Under the pieces are notes generated by a model. The model made no database searches, was not told the origin of the DNA, and saw only the letters and a list, made by a program, of their open reading frames with translations. The translations under genes were made by a program, and so were the position numbers. DNA of 64,000 bases from Roseovarius sp. MMSF_3350 (GTDB taxonomy: Bacteria; Pseudomonadota; Alphaproteobacteria; Rhodobacterales; Rhodobacteraceae): assembly GCF_030733425.1 (NCBI RefSeq), contig NZ_JASHIZ010000021.1:21482-85481 (forward strand), in the 5' to 3' direction. Below, in pieces: positions 17,053-24,623 of the stretch. Each line of letters starts with the position of its first letter. Within the stretch, counting starts at the first letter, position 1.

Positions 17053-18310
17053 TTTCGGCCTCCCCGCTGGTTTTGACATGCCAGGTCTGGATGCAATTGT
17101 TGTGGTAGACCGAATTCTCGCCGCGCACCTCGCGCAGCTGCGCCTTGGTGGGCTGGACATAGCCCGTCTCGTCCATCGCGCGGGCCTGAAGCAGCATTTC
17201 CTCGCCGTCCCAGGTGGTGTCGAGGTAGAAGCGGGTCAGCGCCTTGCTGTCGCCTTGCGTGCCGAGGCGGGCGGTTTCCCAGGTCATGCCGCCATCGCGG
17301 GAGACATCGACACGGGTGATTCTGCCGTGGCCGGACCAGGCAAGGCCCGAGATGACCAGCGGGCCGGGGCCGTGGGAGATGGGCGCTTGCGGGCTGGGCG
17401 AGGTAATGACCGATTTGGCATCCATCACCCAGGTCCATTTGCGGGCCGTGCCGTCGGCCAGAACGTCGGTGTATTTCGACGTCTCCTCGCGGCTTTCGAC
17501 GGGGCCGTCCATCACCTCGATCCGGCGCAGCCACTTGACCCACATGTTGCCTTCCCAGCCGGGCACGACGAGGCGCACCGGGTAGCCGTGTTCCTTGCGC
17601 AGCGCCTCGCCATTGGCCTTGAAGGCGACAAGGCAGTCGTCCAGCGCCTTTTCCATCGGGATGGACCGCCCGTTCGAGGACGCGTCGGCGCCTTCGACAT
17701 AGACCCACTTGTCCGAAAGGTCGCCGGCCGTATCCAGCCCCGCCTCTTCCAGCAGGGTACGCAGGGGGACGCCGGAATACTCCATGTTGTGGATCATGCC
17801 GTGCGTGAACTGCACGCCGTTGAGCTGTGCGCCAGCCCATTCCATGCCGGTATTGGCGGCGCATTCGCAGAAATAGACGTGGTTTTCGCGCGGGAAACGC
17901 TCGAGATCGGCGTAATGGAAGACCAGTGGCGTATCCACCAGACCGTTGATCATCAGCCGGTAATCTTCCTTCGCGAGTTCGATCGCGCCGGAATGGTGCC
18001 GCTCAAACGCGCAGCCCTGCGGCGTGATGGTGCCGTCGAGCGCGTGGATCGGCGTGAAGTTGATCGAGCTGATCGGGTCGGCGGTCAGCCATGGCACGTT
18101 GCGGCGCACCACGTCATCCTCGAACCGGATCGGCAGGCCATAGGGGGTTTCATCGACCCCCTCGCCGGTGATGGCGGCCCAATCCTGAACCTCGGTGATA
18201 AGCGGATCGGGCTGTTGTGCCGAGGCTGCGCCTGCGACCGAACCTGCGACCGCTGCCGCGCTGCCACGCAGGAAGGCGCGGCGGGACGGGGATTTAAGAA
18301 GGTCATTCAT
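17036..18310 (-). CDS. soxC: Molybdenum subunit of sulfane dehydrogenase SoxC
   Basis: 424 residues, sulfite-oxidase family. A Tat signal (SRRAFLRGSAAAVAG) is followed by the molybdopterin domain, with the Mo-ligating cysteine in YFCECAANTGMEW (about residue 150) and the C-terminal Ig-like dimerisation domain (VDVSRDGGMTWETA). It removes six electrons from the sulfane sulfur bound to SoxYZ. It is followed by soxD (17-bp overlap) and preceded by soxB at 25 bp. Confidence 0.93.
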   Translation of the reverse strand: MNDLLKSPSRRAFLRGSAAAVAGSVAGAASAQQPDPLITEVQDWAAITGEGVDETPYGLPIRFEDDVVRRNVPWLTADPISSINFTPIHALDGTITPQGCAFERHHSGAIELAKEDYRLMINGLVDTPLVFHYADLERFPRENHVYFCECAANTGMEWAGAQLNGVQFTHGMIHNMEYSGVPLRTLLEEAGLDTAGDLSDKWVYVEGADASSNGRSIPMEKALDDCLVAFKANGEALRKEHGYPVRLVVPGWEGNMWVKWLRRIEVMDGPVESREETSKYTDVLADGTARKWTWVMDAKSVITSPSPQAPISHGPGPLVISGLAWSGHGRITRVDVSRDGGMTWETARLGTQGDSKALTRFYLDTTWDGEEMLLQARAMDETGYVQPTKAQLREVRGENSVYHNNCIQTWHVKTSGEAENVEVS

Positions 18311-18335
18311 GGCTGAACGCTCCCTGATTGACGGC

Positions 18336-20033
18336 TCAGATGCCGGTAACTTCGACGCTGTCGTTGGGCTGCGCCGTGACGGTGCCCAGTGTGCGGATGT
18401 GGCTTTCGACCACGTCCCAGATCTGCGGCCCTTCGGTGCCTTCGTTGACCGAGGCCCAGCCGGCGACGACGTAGTTATGCGCGGGGTCGATCGGCTCGCC
18501 CGACTTGAGCAGGGTCATGTTGCTGATCCGCTCGCCCTGCGGCGCGCTGACGTCGATGGTGTAGCCAAGGCCGCCGGTACGGACCATGTCGCCGCCCTGC
18601 TGGTAATAGGGGTCGGGGTTGAAGATGTTGTCGGCCACGTCTTCCAGCACGACCTTTAGGAATTCGCCGGTCATTTCCGTGCGATACGCCTCGCCGTAGG
18701 TCATGGAGGTGACGTTCCAGATATCCTCGCGTGTGATGTCCTGACCGGGGATCAGGGACGGGCCCCAGCGGACGCCGGGGCTAAGCGCGATCTCGGCGTC
18801 CCGCTCGGACAGGAGTGCGTCGCAAATGAGGTCGTCCCAGCTGCCGTTGAAGTTGCCGCGACGGTAGAGCAGGCTCTCGGTCTGGCCTATCACCTCCGAC
18901 AGCTCGTTCTCGTAGGGTGCGCGCTGTTCGTCGATCAGCGCGGTCATCTCGGCATCGGGTTCGATGACGTCCGAGAAGATCGGGATCAGCTTGTGGCGGT
19001 AGCCCATCATCCGGCCGTCGCGGATATCGAGGTCGACGCGGCTGACGAACTTGCCGTTGCTGCCCGAGGCGATGATGAGCGTCTCGCCCGACACGACAGG
19101 CTCTGGCAGGGCGTCGTGCGTGTGACCCGACAGGATCACGTCGATGCCGCTGACAATGGTGGCCATCTTCTTGTCCACGTCAAAGCCGTTATGGCTGAGC
19201 ACGACGACGCATTCCGCGCCTTCGCTGCGGACCTGGTCGACGATTTCCTGCATGTTCTCGTCCCGGATGCCGAAGGCGTATTCGGGGAACATCCAGCCGG
19301 GGTTGGCGATGGGCATGTAGGGGAAGGCCTGCCCGATCACCGCGATCTTGGTGCCGCCGCGTTCGAACATCGTGTAGGGCGGGAAGAGATCGGTGGGTTC
19401 GTCCCACTCGGCGTCGAAGATGTTCTGCCCCAGCGCGGCGAACGGCAGGGATTCGACGAGCTCGGTTACGCGATCGGACCCCAGCGTGAATTCCCAGTGG
19501 AAGGTCATCGCATCCGGTTTGAGCGCGTTCATCACGTTGACCATGTCCTGGCCCTGGGTGTGATAGCAGGTGTAGGAGCCGTGCCAGGTGTCGCCGCCAT
19601 CGAGCAGGATGGCGTCGGGACGGTCGGCGCGAATGGCGTTGATGACGGTCGCCACGCGATCCAGCCCGCCGACGCGGCCGTATTCACGGGCCAGCGACGT
19701 GAAGTCGCCGCTGCTGAGCGCATAGTGGCTGGGGCTGCCATCCTCGATCCCGTAAAGGCGGCGGAAATCGGCGCCGGTGACGTGCGGCACCTCGCCCTTG
19801 TTCTCGCCCACGCCGATATTGACCGAGGGTTCGCGGAAATAGATCGGCTTCAGCTGCGCGTGGATGTCGGTGACGTGGATCAGGGAGACGTTGCCGAACG
19901 TGTCGAACTGCAAGAGCTGATCCTGGGTCAGCGATTGCTGTGCGGCGAGTCTGGCCCAGTTGCCAAAGCCCGAAGCCCCGACGAGCGCTGATGCCGCCAT
20001 GCCGACCTGAAGGAAATCCCTGCGCGAAATCAT
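18336..20033 (-). CDS. soxB: Thiosulfohydrolase SoxB
   Basis: 565 residues with a Tat signal (SRRDFLQVGMAASALVG). A 5'-nucleotidase-family dimanganese hydrolase: metal ligands lie in IHVTDIHAQLKP (about residue 55), LDGGDTWHGSYTCY (about 170) and SHNGFDVDKKMA, LSGHTHDALPEP (about 300). It releases sulfate from the cysteine S-thiosulfonate on SoxYZ. The gene lies behind a terminator after soxA and has its own candidate promoter with a SoxR-like box, so expression can be separate from soxXYZA. Confidence 0.95.
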   Translation of the reverse strand: MISRRDFLQVGMAASALVGASGFGNWARLAAQQSLTQDQLLQFDTFGNVSLIHVTDIHAQLKPIYFREPSVNIGVGENKGEVPHVTGADFRRLYGIEDGSPSHYALSSGDFTSLAREYGRVGGLDRVATVINAIRADRPDAILLDGGDTWHGSYTCYHTQGQDMVNVMNALKPDAMTFHWEFTLGSDRVTELVESLPFAALGQNIFDAEWDEPTDLFPPYTMFERGGTKIAVIGQAFPYMPIANPGWMFPEYAFGIRDENMQEIVDQVRSEGAECVVVLSHNGFDVDKKMATIVSGIDVILSGHTHDALPEPVVSGETLIIASGSNGKFVSRVDLDIRDGRMMGYRHKLIPIFSDVIEPDAEMTALIDEQRAPYENELSEVIGQTESLLYRRGNFNGSWDDLICDALLSERDAEIALSPGVRWGPSLIPGQDITREDIWNVTSMTYGEAYRTEMTGEFLKVVLEDVADNIFNPDPYYQQGGDMVRTGGLGYTIDVSAPQGERISNMTLLKSGEPIDPAHNYVVAGWASVNEGTEGPQIWDVVESHIRTLGTVTAQPNDSVEVTGI

Positions 20034-20051
20034 GAGTGAGTCGCCCCTTAA

Positions 20052-20072
20052 ATCATATGCGCATATTTGAAT
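20052..20072. promoter_or_regulatory. Candidate SoxR box upstream of soxB
   Basis: On the minus strand this reads ATTCAAATAT-GCGCA-TATGAT, sharing both outer blocks with the site before soxS/soxV. It fits ATTC-N8-GCAT and includes a perfect palindrome ATATGCGCATAT (20055-20066), about 20 bp upstream of the soxB ATG. Confidence 0.55.
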
Positions 20073-20087
20073 GTTGTGCGCGGTGAA

Positions 20088-20114
20088 AAGGCTCCGCCCG
20101 ACGGACGGAGCCTT
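20088..20114 (-). terminator. Terminator after soxA
   Basis: Perfect 9-bp stem AAGGCTCCG/CGGAGCCTT with a 9-base loop, followed on the minus strand by TTTTC. It is placed directly after the soxA stop and before the soxB promoter element. Confidence 0.7.
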
Positions 20115-20123
20115 GAATTGAGT

Positions 20124-20984
20124 TTAGTTGCGGACCGAGGGCCCTTCGACGCTGAGACCGTTGCCGCGCGAGGCGACGTAAAGCTCGAGCGCCACGAACT
20201 CCGGGCTGCCGGGCGAGAAGGTATGCGCCCGGGTATCGCGGATGCAGCCCTTGAAGCGGGACTGCACGGCGTTCAGCTTGGTGTTCTTAAGACGGTAGGT
20301 CGGGAAGCCGTTGATCTGACCCTGGCTGAGATGGTCGGCGCGGATCATGTTGCCCCAGTTGTCCTCGTGACAGTTGGCGCAGCTGAGTTCCAGCTGACCG
20401 AACCTGGTATAGTAGATCTCCTTGCCCTTTTCCCAGGTGGACTGGGCCGGGCCGTCGATGGCGACGTTCACGGGCATGCCGCGCGACACCGACGCCAGGA
20501 GGGCCGACATGTTGGTCATGTCGCCGCCGGCGTATTTCCAGGGCTCTGCACCCATCCGGTTCTCGCGGCAGTCGTTGACCTGCATCTCGATCGTGCGCAC
20601 CTCGCCCGCGTCCTCGTTCCACTTTGGGTAGACGGCCCTGACACCGGCCATGCTGTTGACGTCGTTGTGGCACGAGGCACAGGACTTGCCCTCGGACCCT
20701 TCCGCGGTCTTCCAGACCTCGGCGGCCTGTTCGACCCAGAGCATTGCCGGGTTGTCGAAGTCGTCGGTCTGCACGGCCTGCGTTTCGTCCGAGCGGAAGC
20801 GCCAACCGGAATAGATCGTGTCCAGCCCGTCCAAATGCGCCGGCGCGTCGGTCTTGGTGACCATCTCGATCTCTTCATTGACAACCAGTTCGTCCTCGTC
20901 CGGCCCGGCATGGGCCGCCAGCGCGAACACGCTGGCGGCTGCTGCCAGCATCAGACGCCCACCCGTTACAGTCGTTTTTCTCAT
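20124..20984 (-). CDS. soxA: Diheme cytochrome c SoxA
   Basis: 286 residues with a Sec signal (cleavage about residue 27). Two heme sites: CASCH (about residue 107) and CANCH (about 206). The cysteine carrying the persulfide at the active site is expected in SRFKGCIRDTRAH (about 248). With SoxX it forms the enzyme that oxidatively couples thiosulfate to SoxY. Some SoxA proteins have lost the first heme; here both CxxCH motifs are kept. Confidence 0.94.
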   Translation of the reverse strand: MRKTTVTGGRLMLAAAASVFALAAHAGPDEDELVVNEEIEMVTKTDAPAHLDGLDTIYSGWRFRSDETQAVQTDDFDNPAMLWVEQAAEVWKTAEGSEGKSCASCHNDVNSMAGVRAVYPKWNEDAGEVRTIEMQVNDCRENRMGAEPWKYAGGDMTNMSALLASVSRGMPVNVAIDGPAQSTWEKGKEIYYTRFGQLELSCANCHEDNWGNMIRADHLSQGQINGFPTYRLKNTKLNAVQSRFKGCIRDTRAHTFSPGSPEFVALELYVASRGNGLSVEGPSVRN

Positions 20985-21010
20985 GTTATCCTCCCTGACG
21001 CCCGGGCGCC

Positions 21011-21340
21011 TTATCCGACCGTGATCGTCTGCGTCTCTTCGTAGACGGAGCCGTCATCGTCGTACCAGGTGAATTTGAAGTCACCGGTTTCCGGCACGGT
21101 GGCCTCGAATTCGAAGAACGGGTTGGTCGAGATCGCCGGCTCCATTTTCACGTCGATCACGTTCTCGCCGTTGAAGTCGACAACGAAGCGGTTGATGATC
21201 GAGCGGGGAATGGTGTTGCCGTCATCGTCCTTGCGCTGACCGCTTTCCATCTGGTGGCTGATCAGCGTCTTGATGGTGATCGTGTCACCGGCGCTTGCCG
21301 TCTTGGGGACCTTGACGCGGGGTTTTACACCTTCGGCCAT
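21011..21340 (-). CDS. soxZ: Sulfur carrier complex subunit SoxZ
   Basis: 109 residues without its own signal; it is exported bound to SoxY. Immunoglobulin-like fold with the family start PRVKVPKTASAGDTITIKTLISHQMESGQRKD and the end FTWYDDDGSVYEETQTITVG. It pairs with SoxY to present the sulfur-carrying arm to the other Sox enzymes. Spacing: 23 bp after soxY, 26 bp before soxA. Confidence 0.95.
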   Translation of the reverse strand: MAEGVKPRVKVPKTASAGDTITIKTLISHQMESGQRKDDDGNTIPRSIINRFVVDFNGENVIDVKMEPAISTNPFFEFEATVPETGDFKFTWYDDDGSVYEETQTITVG

Positions 21341-21363
21341 GTTCTGTTCTCCTTGTCCTCTGT

Positions 21364-21786
21364 TCAGCCGCCGCAGCCGCCGATGGTGACCTTGATGTTT
21401 GCCGAGGCCTGCTTGAACGAACCATCTTCCATCTCGGCGACGGCGATGACGTCCTGGGTGCCGGCAAGGCGAATCCGTGTCGCCGCGAATTGCGACGCGG
21501 CCAGCGGGCCGAACTTGAATGTCGCGACGGGCGGCGTCGGGTTGCCATCAGCGAAGATCGCGATTGCCACGGCGCCGGGGGCGCTGACCTCGATCGGGAC
21601 GGTGTTGCCGTTCTCGGCGATTTCCGGCGCGGTCAGTTCGACACCGCCCTCGCCCACATCGGCACCGCCGGTGAATTTCGCGATCGCATCTTCGGTGGCC
21701 GACGCGAAGGCCGGCAGCGCGCCGAAGGCCGTCACGGCTGCGCCTGCGGTGCCGAGCACCAGCATCTTTCGGCGATTCAGTTCCAT
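21364..21786 (-). CDS. soxY: Sulfur carrier protein SoxY
   Basis: 140 residues. A Tat signal (NRRKMLVLGTAGAAVTAFG) is followed by a beta-sandwich domain and the diagnostic C-terminal GGCGG, whose cysteine is the covalent sulfur attachment site. It lies between soxX (21 bp) and soxZ (23 bp), in the standard XYZA order. Confidence 0.96.
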   Translation of the reverse strand: MELNRRKMLVLGTAGAAVTAFGALPAFASATEDAIAKFTGGADVGEGGVELTAPEIAENGNTVPIEVSAPGAVAIAIFADGNPTPPVATFKFGPLAASQFAATRIRLAGTQDVIAVAEMEDGSFKQASANIKVTIGGCGG

Positions 21787-21807
21787 CTTGTCCTCCAGAT
21801 ATCTGAG

Positions 21808-22281
21808 TTATTCGTCCTTGAGCGTCATCAGGTAGGCGACGACGTCCTCGATCTGCTGGCCGGTCAGCAGCGGCTCGACCTCACCTTCATGCGGCTCGCC
21901 CGTGTAGGCGTTGCCTAGGCGAGTGAAGCCGTCGACCTTGTAGAAGCCCGGCATCATCGTGCCTTCGAACATGATCTTGGCATTTGCCACGATACCGCGG
22001 ATCTCCGCCTCGCTCCAGCGGTCGGCGACGCCATCGAGCGGCGGGCCGATCTCGCCGTGGAACTGCAGGTGCGACAGGTCCGAGACCGCGTGGCATGCGA
22101 TGCAGTTGCCCGCTCCCTTGTTCATCAGTTCGGCGCCCGCTTGCGGGTCGCCGGGCTGGCCGGTCAGCGACGTTTCAACCGCCCCATCGACGTAGTCAAC
22201 ATCCTGGGGTGCGATGGTTTCCGCAGCCGCAACGGTCGCAAATAGCGCGGTTGCGGATGCAAAAGCAGTTAGACGTGTCAT
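21808..22281 (-). CDS. soxX: Monoheme cytochrome c SoxX
   Basis: 157 residues from the ATG at 22281, chosen because GGAGGGCAC precedes it and the protein then starts with a clean signal peptide (cleavage about residue 21). One heme site CIACH at about residue 60, then the SoxX hallmark GEIGPPLDGVADRW and a methionine ligand region (MMPGFYKVDGFTRLG). It is the electron-accepting subunit of SoxAX and first gene of soxXYZA. Its promoter has an exact ATTC-N8-GAAT box. Confidence 0.94.
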   Translation of the reverse strand: MTRLTAFASATALFATVAAAETIAPQDVDYVDGAVETSLTGQPGDPQAGAELMNKGAGNCIACHAVSDLSHLQFHGEIGPPLDGVADRWSEAEIRGIVANAKIMFEGTMMPGFYKVDGFTRLGNAYTGEPHEGEVEPLLTGQQIEDVVAYLMTLKDE

Positions 22282-22344
22282 GTGCCCTCCCGTATGACAG
22301 TTAAGGTAAACTTGCACACACAAAAACGATTCACGCAACAACAA

Positions 22345-22360
22345 ATTCAAGAAAGCGAAT
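22345..22360. promoter_or_regulatory. Candidate SoxR operator upstream of soxX
   Basis: Exact ATTC-AAGAAAGC-GAAT, 64-79 bp upstream of the soxX start, in the 147-bp gap after soxW. It has the same half-sites and spacing as the box at 9884-9899. Confidence 0.68.
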
Positions 22361-22428
22361 TTTTAAATCTGTTCGCCTTTGCAGAAAAACCCAGTTGGTT
22401 TTCTTTGCGTATGCAGCAATTCCTGCGG

Positions 22429-22980
22429 TCACTCCGCGAGTTTCCGCGCAAGGTATTTCTGGAACGGCTCGTCGGTTTCATAGCCTTTTTCCACGACCCA
22501 GCGCAGCAGGTTCAAGGTGGTCCCCTTCTCGAACGCGCCGGGCATGGTGACAACCGCCAGTTTGTCGGCAGGCAATTCGCCCTCGGATTCTTCGGGAAAG
22601 AACATCATCGTCGGCGTGAACATGGCGTTCCAGCGGCGCACGGCCTTTTTCTCCGCCATCGCCTCGCCGTCGAAATCGGTGACTTCCACATCGCCGAACA
22701 TGTTGATCTGCACGACAAAATAGTTGTCCTCGATGAACTGCTCGATCTCGGGGACAACGAACACTTCCTCGTGCATCTTGGTGCAGTAGATGCAGCCGCG
22801 CTGTTCGATCAGGACGAGCAGGCGCTTGCCCTCGGCGGTCGCCTCTTCGAGATCGTCGCCAAGGTCCTTGAACGTGTCGCGCATCCACGGGGCCTTGTGC
22901 AGGCCATCATCGCCAAGTTCGGCGGCGAAAACCGGCAGCGCCACAAGTGCGGTGAGAAGAATAGCGAAAATTCTGGTCAT
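22429..22980 (-). CDS. soxW: Periplasmic thioredoxin SoxW
   Basis: 183 residues with a Sec signal (cleavage about residue 19). A thioredoxin fold with redox motif CIYC in RGCIYCTKMHEEV (about residues 64-67), a SoxW-type protein with a long N-terminal extension. It would receive electrons from the membrane protein SoxV and keep Sox proteins reduced, especially SoxY. It follows soxV by 18 bp. Confidence 0.88.
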   Translation of the reverse strand: MTRIFAILLTALVALPVFAAELGDDGLHKAPWMRDTFKDLGDDLEEATAEGKRLLVLIEQRGCIYCTKMHEEVFVVPEIEQFIEDNYFVVQINMFGDVEVTDFDGEAMAEKKAVRRWNAMFTPTMMFFPEESEGELPADKLAVVTMPGAFEKGTTLNLLRWVVEKGYETDEPFQKYLARKLAE

Positions 22981-22998
22981 CTGACTGTGTCCTTTGAT

Positions 22999-23739
22999 TT
23001 ATCCGATTGTGCTGAACCAGGGGACATTTTCAAGCATCCACTGGGCGATGATGTTCACCGAGTTGGTCGCGATCAGGACGCCGAACAGGATCAGCAGCGC
23101 GCCCATGATCTTTTCGACCAGGCCGAGGTGACGGCGGAACCGCGCCATGAACCGCATGAACGGCCCGATGAAAAGCGCCGCCGCGATGAACGGCAACGTC
23201 ATGCCGAGACCGTAGACGAAGAGCAGCAAAGCGCCCTGCGCCGCGGAGTCCTGCCCCGCCGCCGTGAACAGGATCGCCGCCAGCACCGGCCCGACGCAGG
23301 GCGTCCAGCCGAAGGCGAAGGCAAGGCCGATCACGAAGGCACCGGCGAGCCCGACATTGCTGGTATCGCCGGCATCCGCCCGGAACTGGCGATAGAGAAT
23401 GCCGATGCGGATCACGCCAAGGAAATGCAGGCCCATCGCGATGATGATCGCCGCCGCAACCCAGCGCAGGATGTCGAAATACTCCTGCACCAGCTGGCCA
23501 AAGGCCGTGGCCGACGCGCCCAGCCCGACAAAGACCGTGATTACCCCAAGAGCGAAGAAACACGCCGCGAGAAAGGCGCGCACCCGGACGCCGCGGGAAA
23601 TCGCGGCCTCTGCCGTGATCTGGTTCATGCCGACGCCGGCGAGGTAGCTGAGGTAGAAAGGCACCATAGGCAGGATGCAAGGCGACAGGAACGACAATAG
23701 TCCCGCGATCAACGCCCCGTAAATCGTTACGTCAAACAT
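22999..23739 (-). CDS. soxV: Thiol-electron transporter SoxV (CcdA/DsbD family)
   Basis: 246 residues with six membrane segments, CcdA type. The two redox cysteines are in FLSPCILPMVPFYLS (about residue 21) and GWTPCVGPVLAA (about 148). It moves electrons from cytoplasmic thioredoxin across the inner membrane to SoxW and possibly SoxS. It is divergent from soxS with an 81-bp shared promoter region. Confidence 0.92.
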   Translation of the reverse strand: MFDVTIYGALIAGLLSFLSPCILPMVPFYLSYLAGVGMNQITAEAAISRGVRVRAFLAACFFALGVITVFVGLGASATAFGQLVQEYFDILRWVAAAIIIAMGLHFLGVIRIGILYRQFRADAGDTSNVGLAGAFVIGLAFAFGWTPCVGPVLAAILFTAAGQDSAAQGALLLFVYGLGMTLPFIAAALFIGPFMRFMARFRRHLGLVEKIMGALLILFGVLIATNSVNIIAQWMLENVPWFSTIG

Positions 23740-23767
23740 GCCTTCACCCGTCGCATTTCCTTGAAAT

Positions 23768-23788
23768 ATTCAAATATTAGATTATGAT
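23768..23788. promoter_or_regulatory. Candidate SoxR box in the soxV/soxS divergent promoter
   Basis: ATTCAAATAT-TAGAT-TATGAT, fitting ATTC-N8-GATT and nearly identical to the box before soxB. It lies between divergent soxV and soxS-soxR, suggesting autoregulation. Confidence 0.58.
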
Positions 23789-23820
23789 GGGTTTTAGCAA
23801 GCCGTCAATCGGAGTTTCAC

Positions 23821-24189
23821 GTGGCTGCACTCAGAGCGTTCGTGCTCGTTATTCTGACCTGGCTGCCCGGCCCCCTGCTGGCAGAGACCTATCTGTTCAT
23901 GGCCGAGGAGGATGGGTGTTACTGGTGTGCCCGATGGAACGAGGAGGTTGCGGCGGCCTATCCGAAAACCCCCGAAGGACAGGCCGCGCCTCTGCGCCGT
24001 TACGATCTATACAGCGAAACGCCGGACGTGGATTTCGCCCGGCGCGTGCGCTTCACCCCGACCTTCATCCTTGTCCGGAACGGAACCGAACTGGGCCGGA
24101 TCGAAGGATACCCCGGAGAGGACTTTTTCTGGGGGCTGCTTGGCGAGATGCTGGAAGAGGCGCGCATCGACCTCGACAAAACAGGCTGA
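23821..24189 (+). CDS. soxS: Periplasmic thioredoxin SoxS
   Basis: 122 residues starting at GTG 23821 after GGAGTTTCAC. A signal peptide (about residues 1-21) precedes a small thioredoxin domain with CYWC in EEDGCYWCARWNEEV (about residues 33-36). In Paracoccus, SoxS reactivates SoxYZ by reducing the SoxY cysteine. It is followed by soxR at 8 bp. Confidence 0.87.
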   Translation: MAALRAFVLVILTWLPGPLLAETYLFMAEEDGCYWCARWNEEVAAAYPKTPEGQAAPLRRYDLYSETPDVDFARRVRFTPTFILVRNGTELGRIEGYPGEDFFWGLLGEMLEEARIDLDKTG

Positions 24190-24197
24190 CGATACCC

Positions 24198-24581
24198 ATG
24201 ACCCTCGATCCTCAAGATTCCCCCGACGCATCCGAGCCTGAAACGCGGCGGCTGCCGGTGCTCGACGCCAACATGTGCGCCGAGGACATGGAAAAGATGA
24301 TGAAGAATGCCCAGCGGGCGTCGAACTTCCTGAAGGCGATCAGCCATGAAGGGCGGCTGATGATCCTGTGCCATCTTGCCTCGGGCGAAAAATCGGTGAC
24401 CGAGCTGGAGGACCTGCTGTCGGCCCGTCAGGCAGCGGTATCGCAACAGCTGACGCGGCTGAGGCTGGAAGGGCTGGTCACACCGCGGCGGGAGGGCAAG
24501 GCCATCTACTACAGTTTGACAGACGACAGACCCAGGCAGATCATGGAAGTCGTCTATGACCTGTTTTGCAGGGAGGACTGA
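24198..24581 (+). CDS. soxR: ArsR-family sulfur-responsive repressor SoxR (BigR/SqrR type)
   Basis: 127 residues from the ATG at 24198. Winged helix-turn-helix of the ArsR family with the recognition helix in LLSARQAAVSQQLTRLRLEGLV. Cys58 (in MILCHLAS) and Cys124 (in DLFCRED) occupy the positions of the two cysteines that form a polysulfide bridge in SqrR/BigR; Cys27 is extra. It is known in this family to repress sox promoters until sulfane sulfur modifies the cysteines. Four candidate boxes lie in this region. Confidence 0.9.
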   Translation: MTLDPQDSPDASEPETRRLPVLDANMCAEDMEKMMKNAQRASNFLKAISHEGRLMILCHLASGEKSVTELEDLLSARQAAVSQQLTRLRLEGLVTPRREGKAIYYSLTDDRPRQIMEVVYDLFCRED

Positions 24582-24623
24582 CCGGGGCTGAGGAGAGCGC
24601 CCGGTCGTTAAACGGGAACCAGG

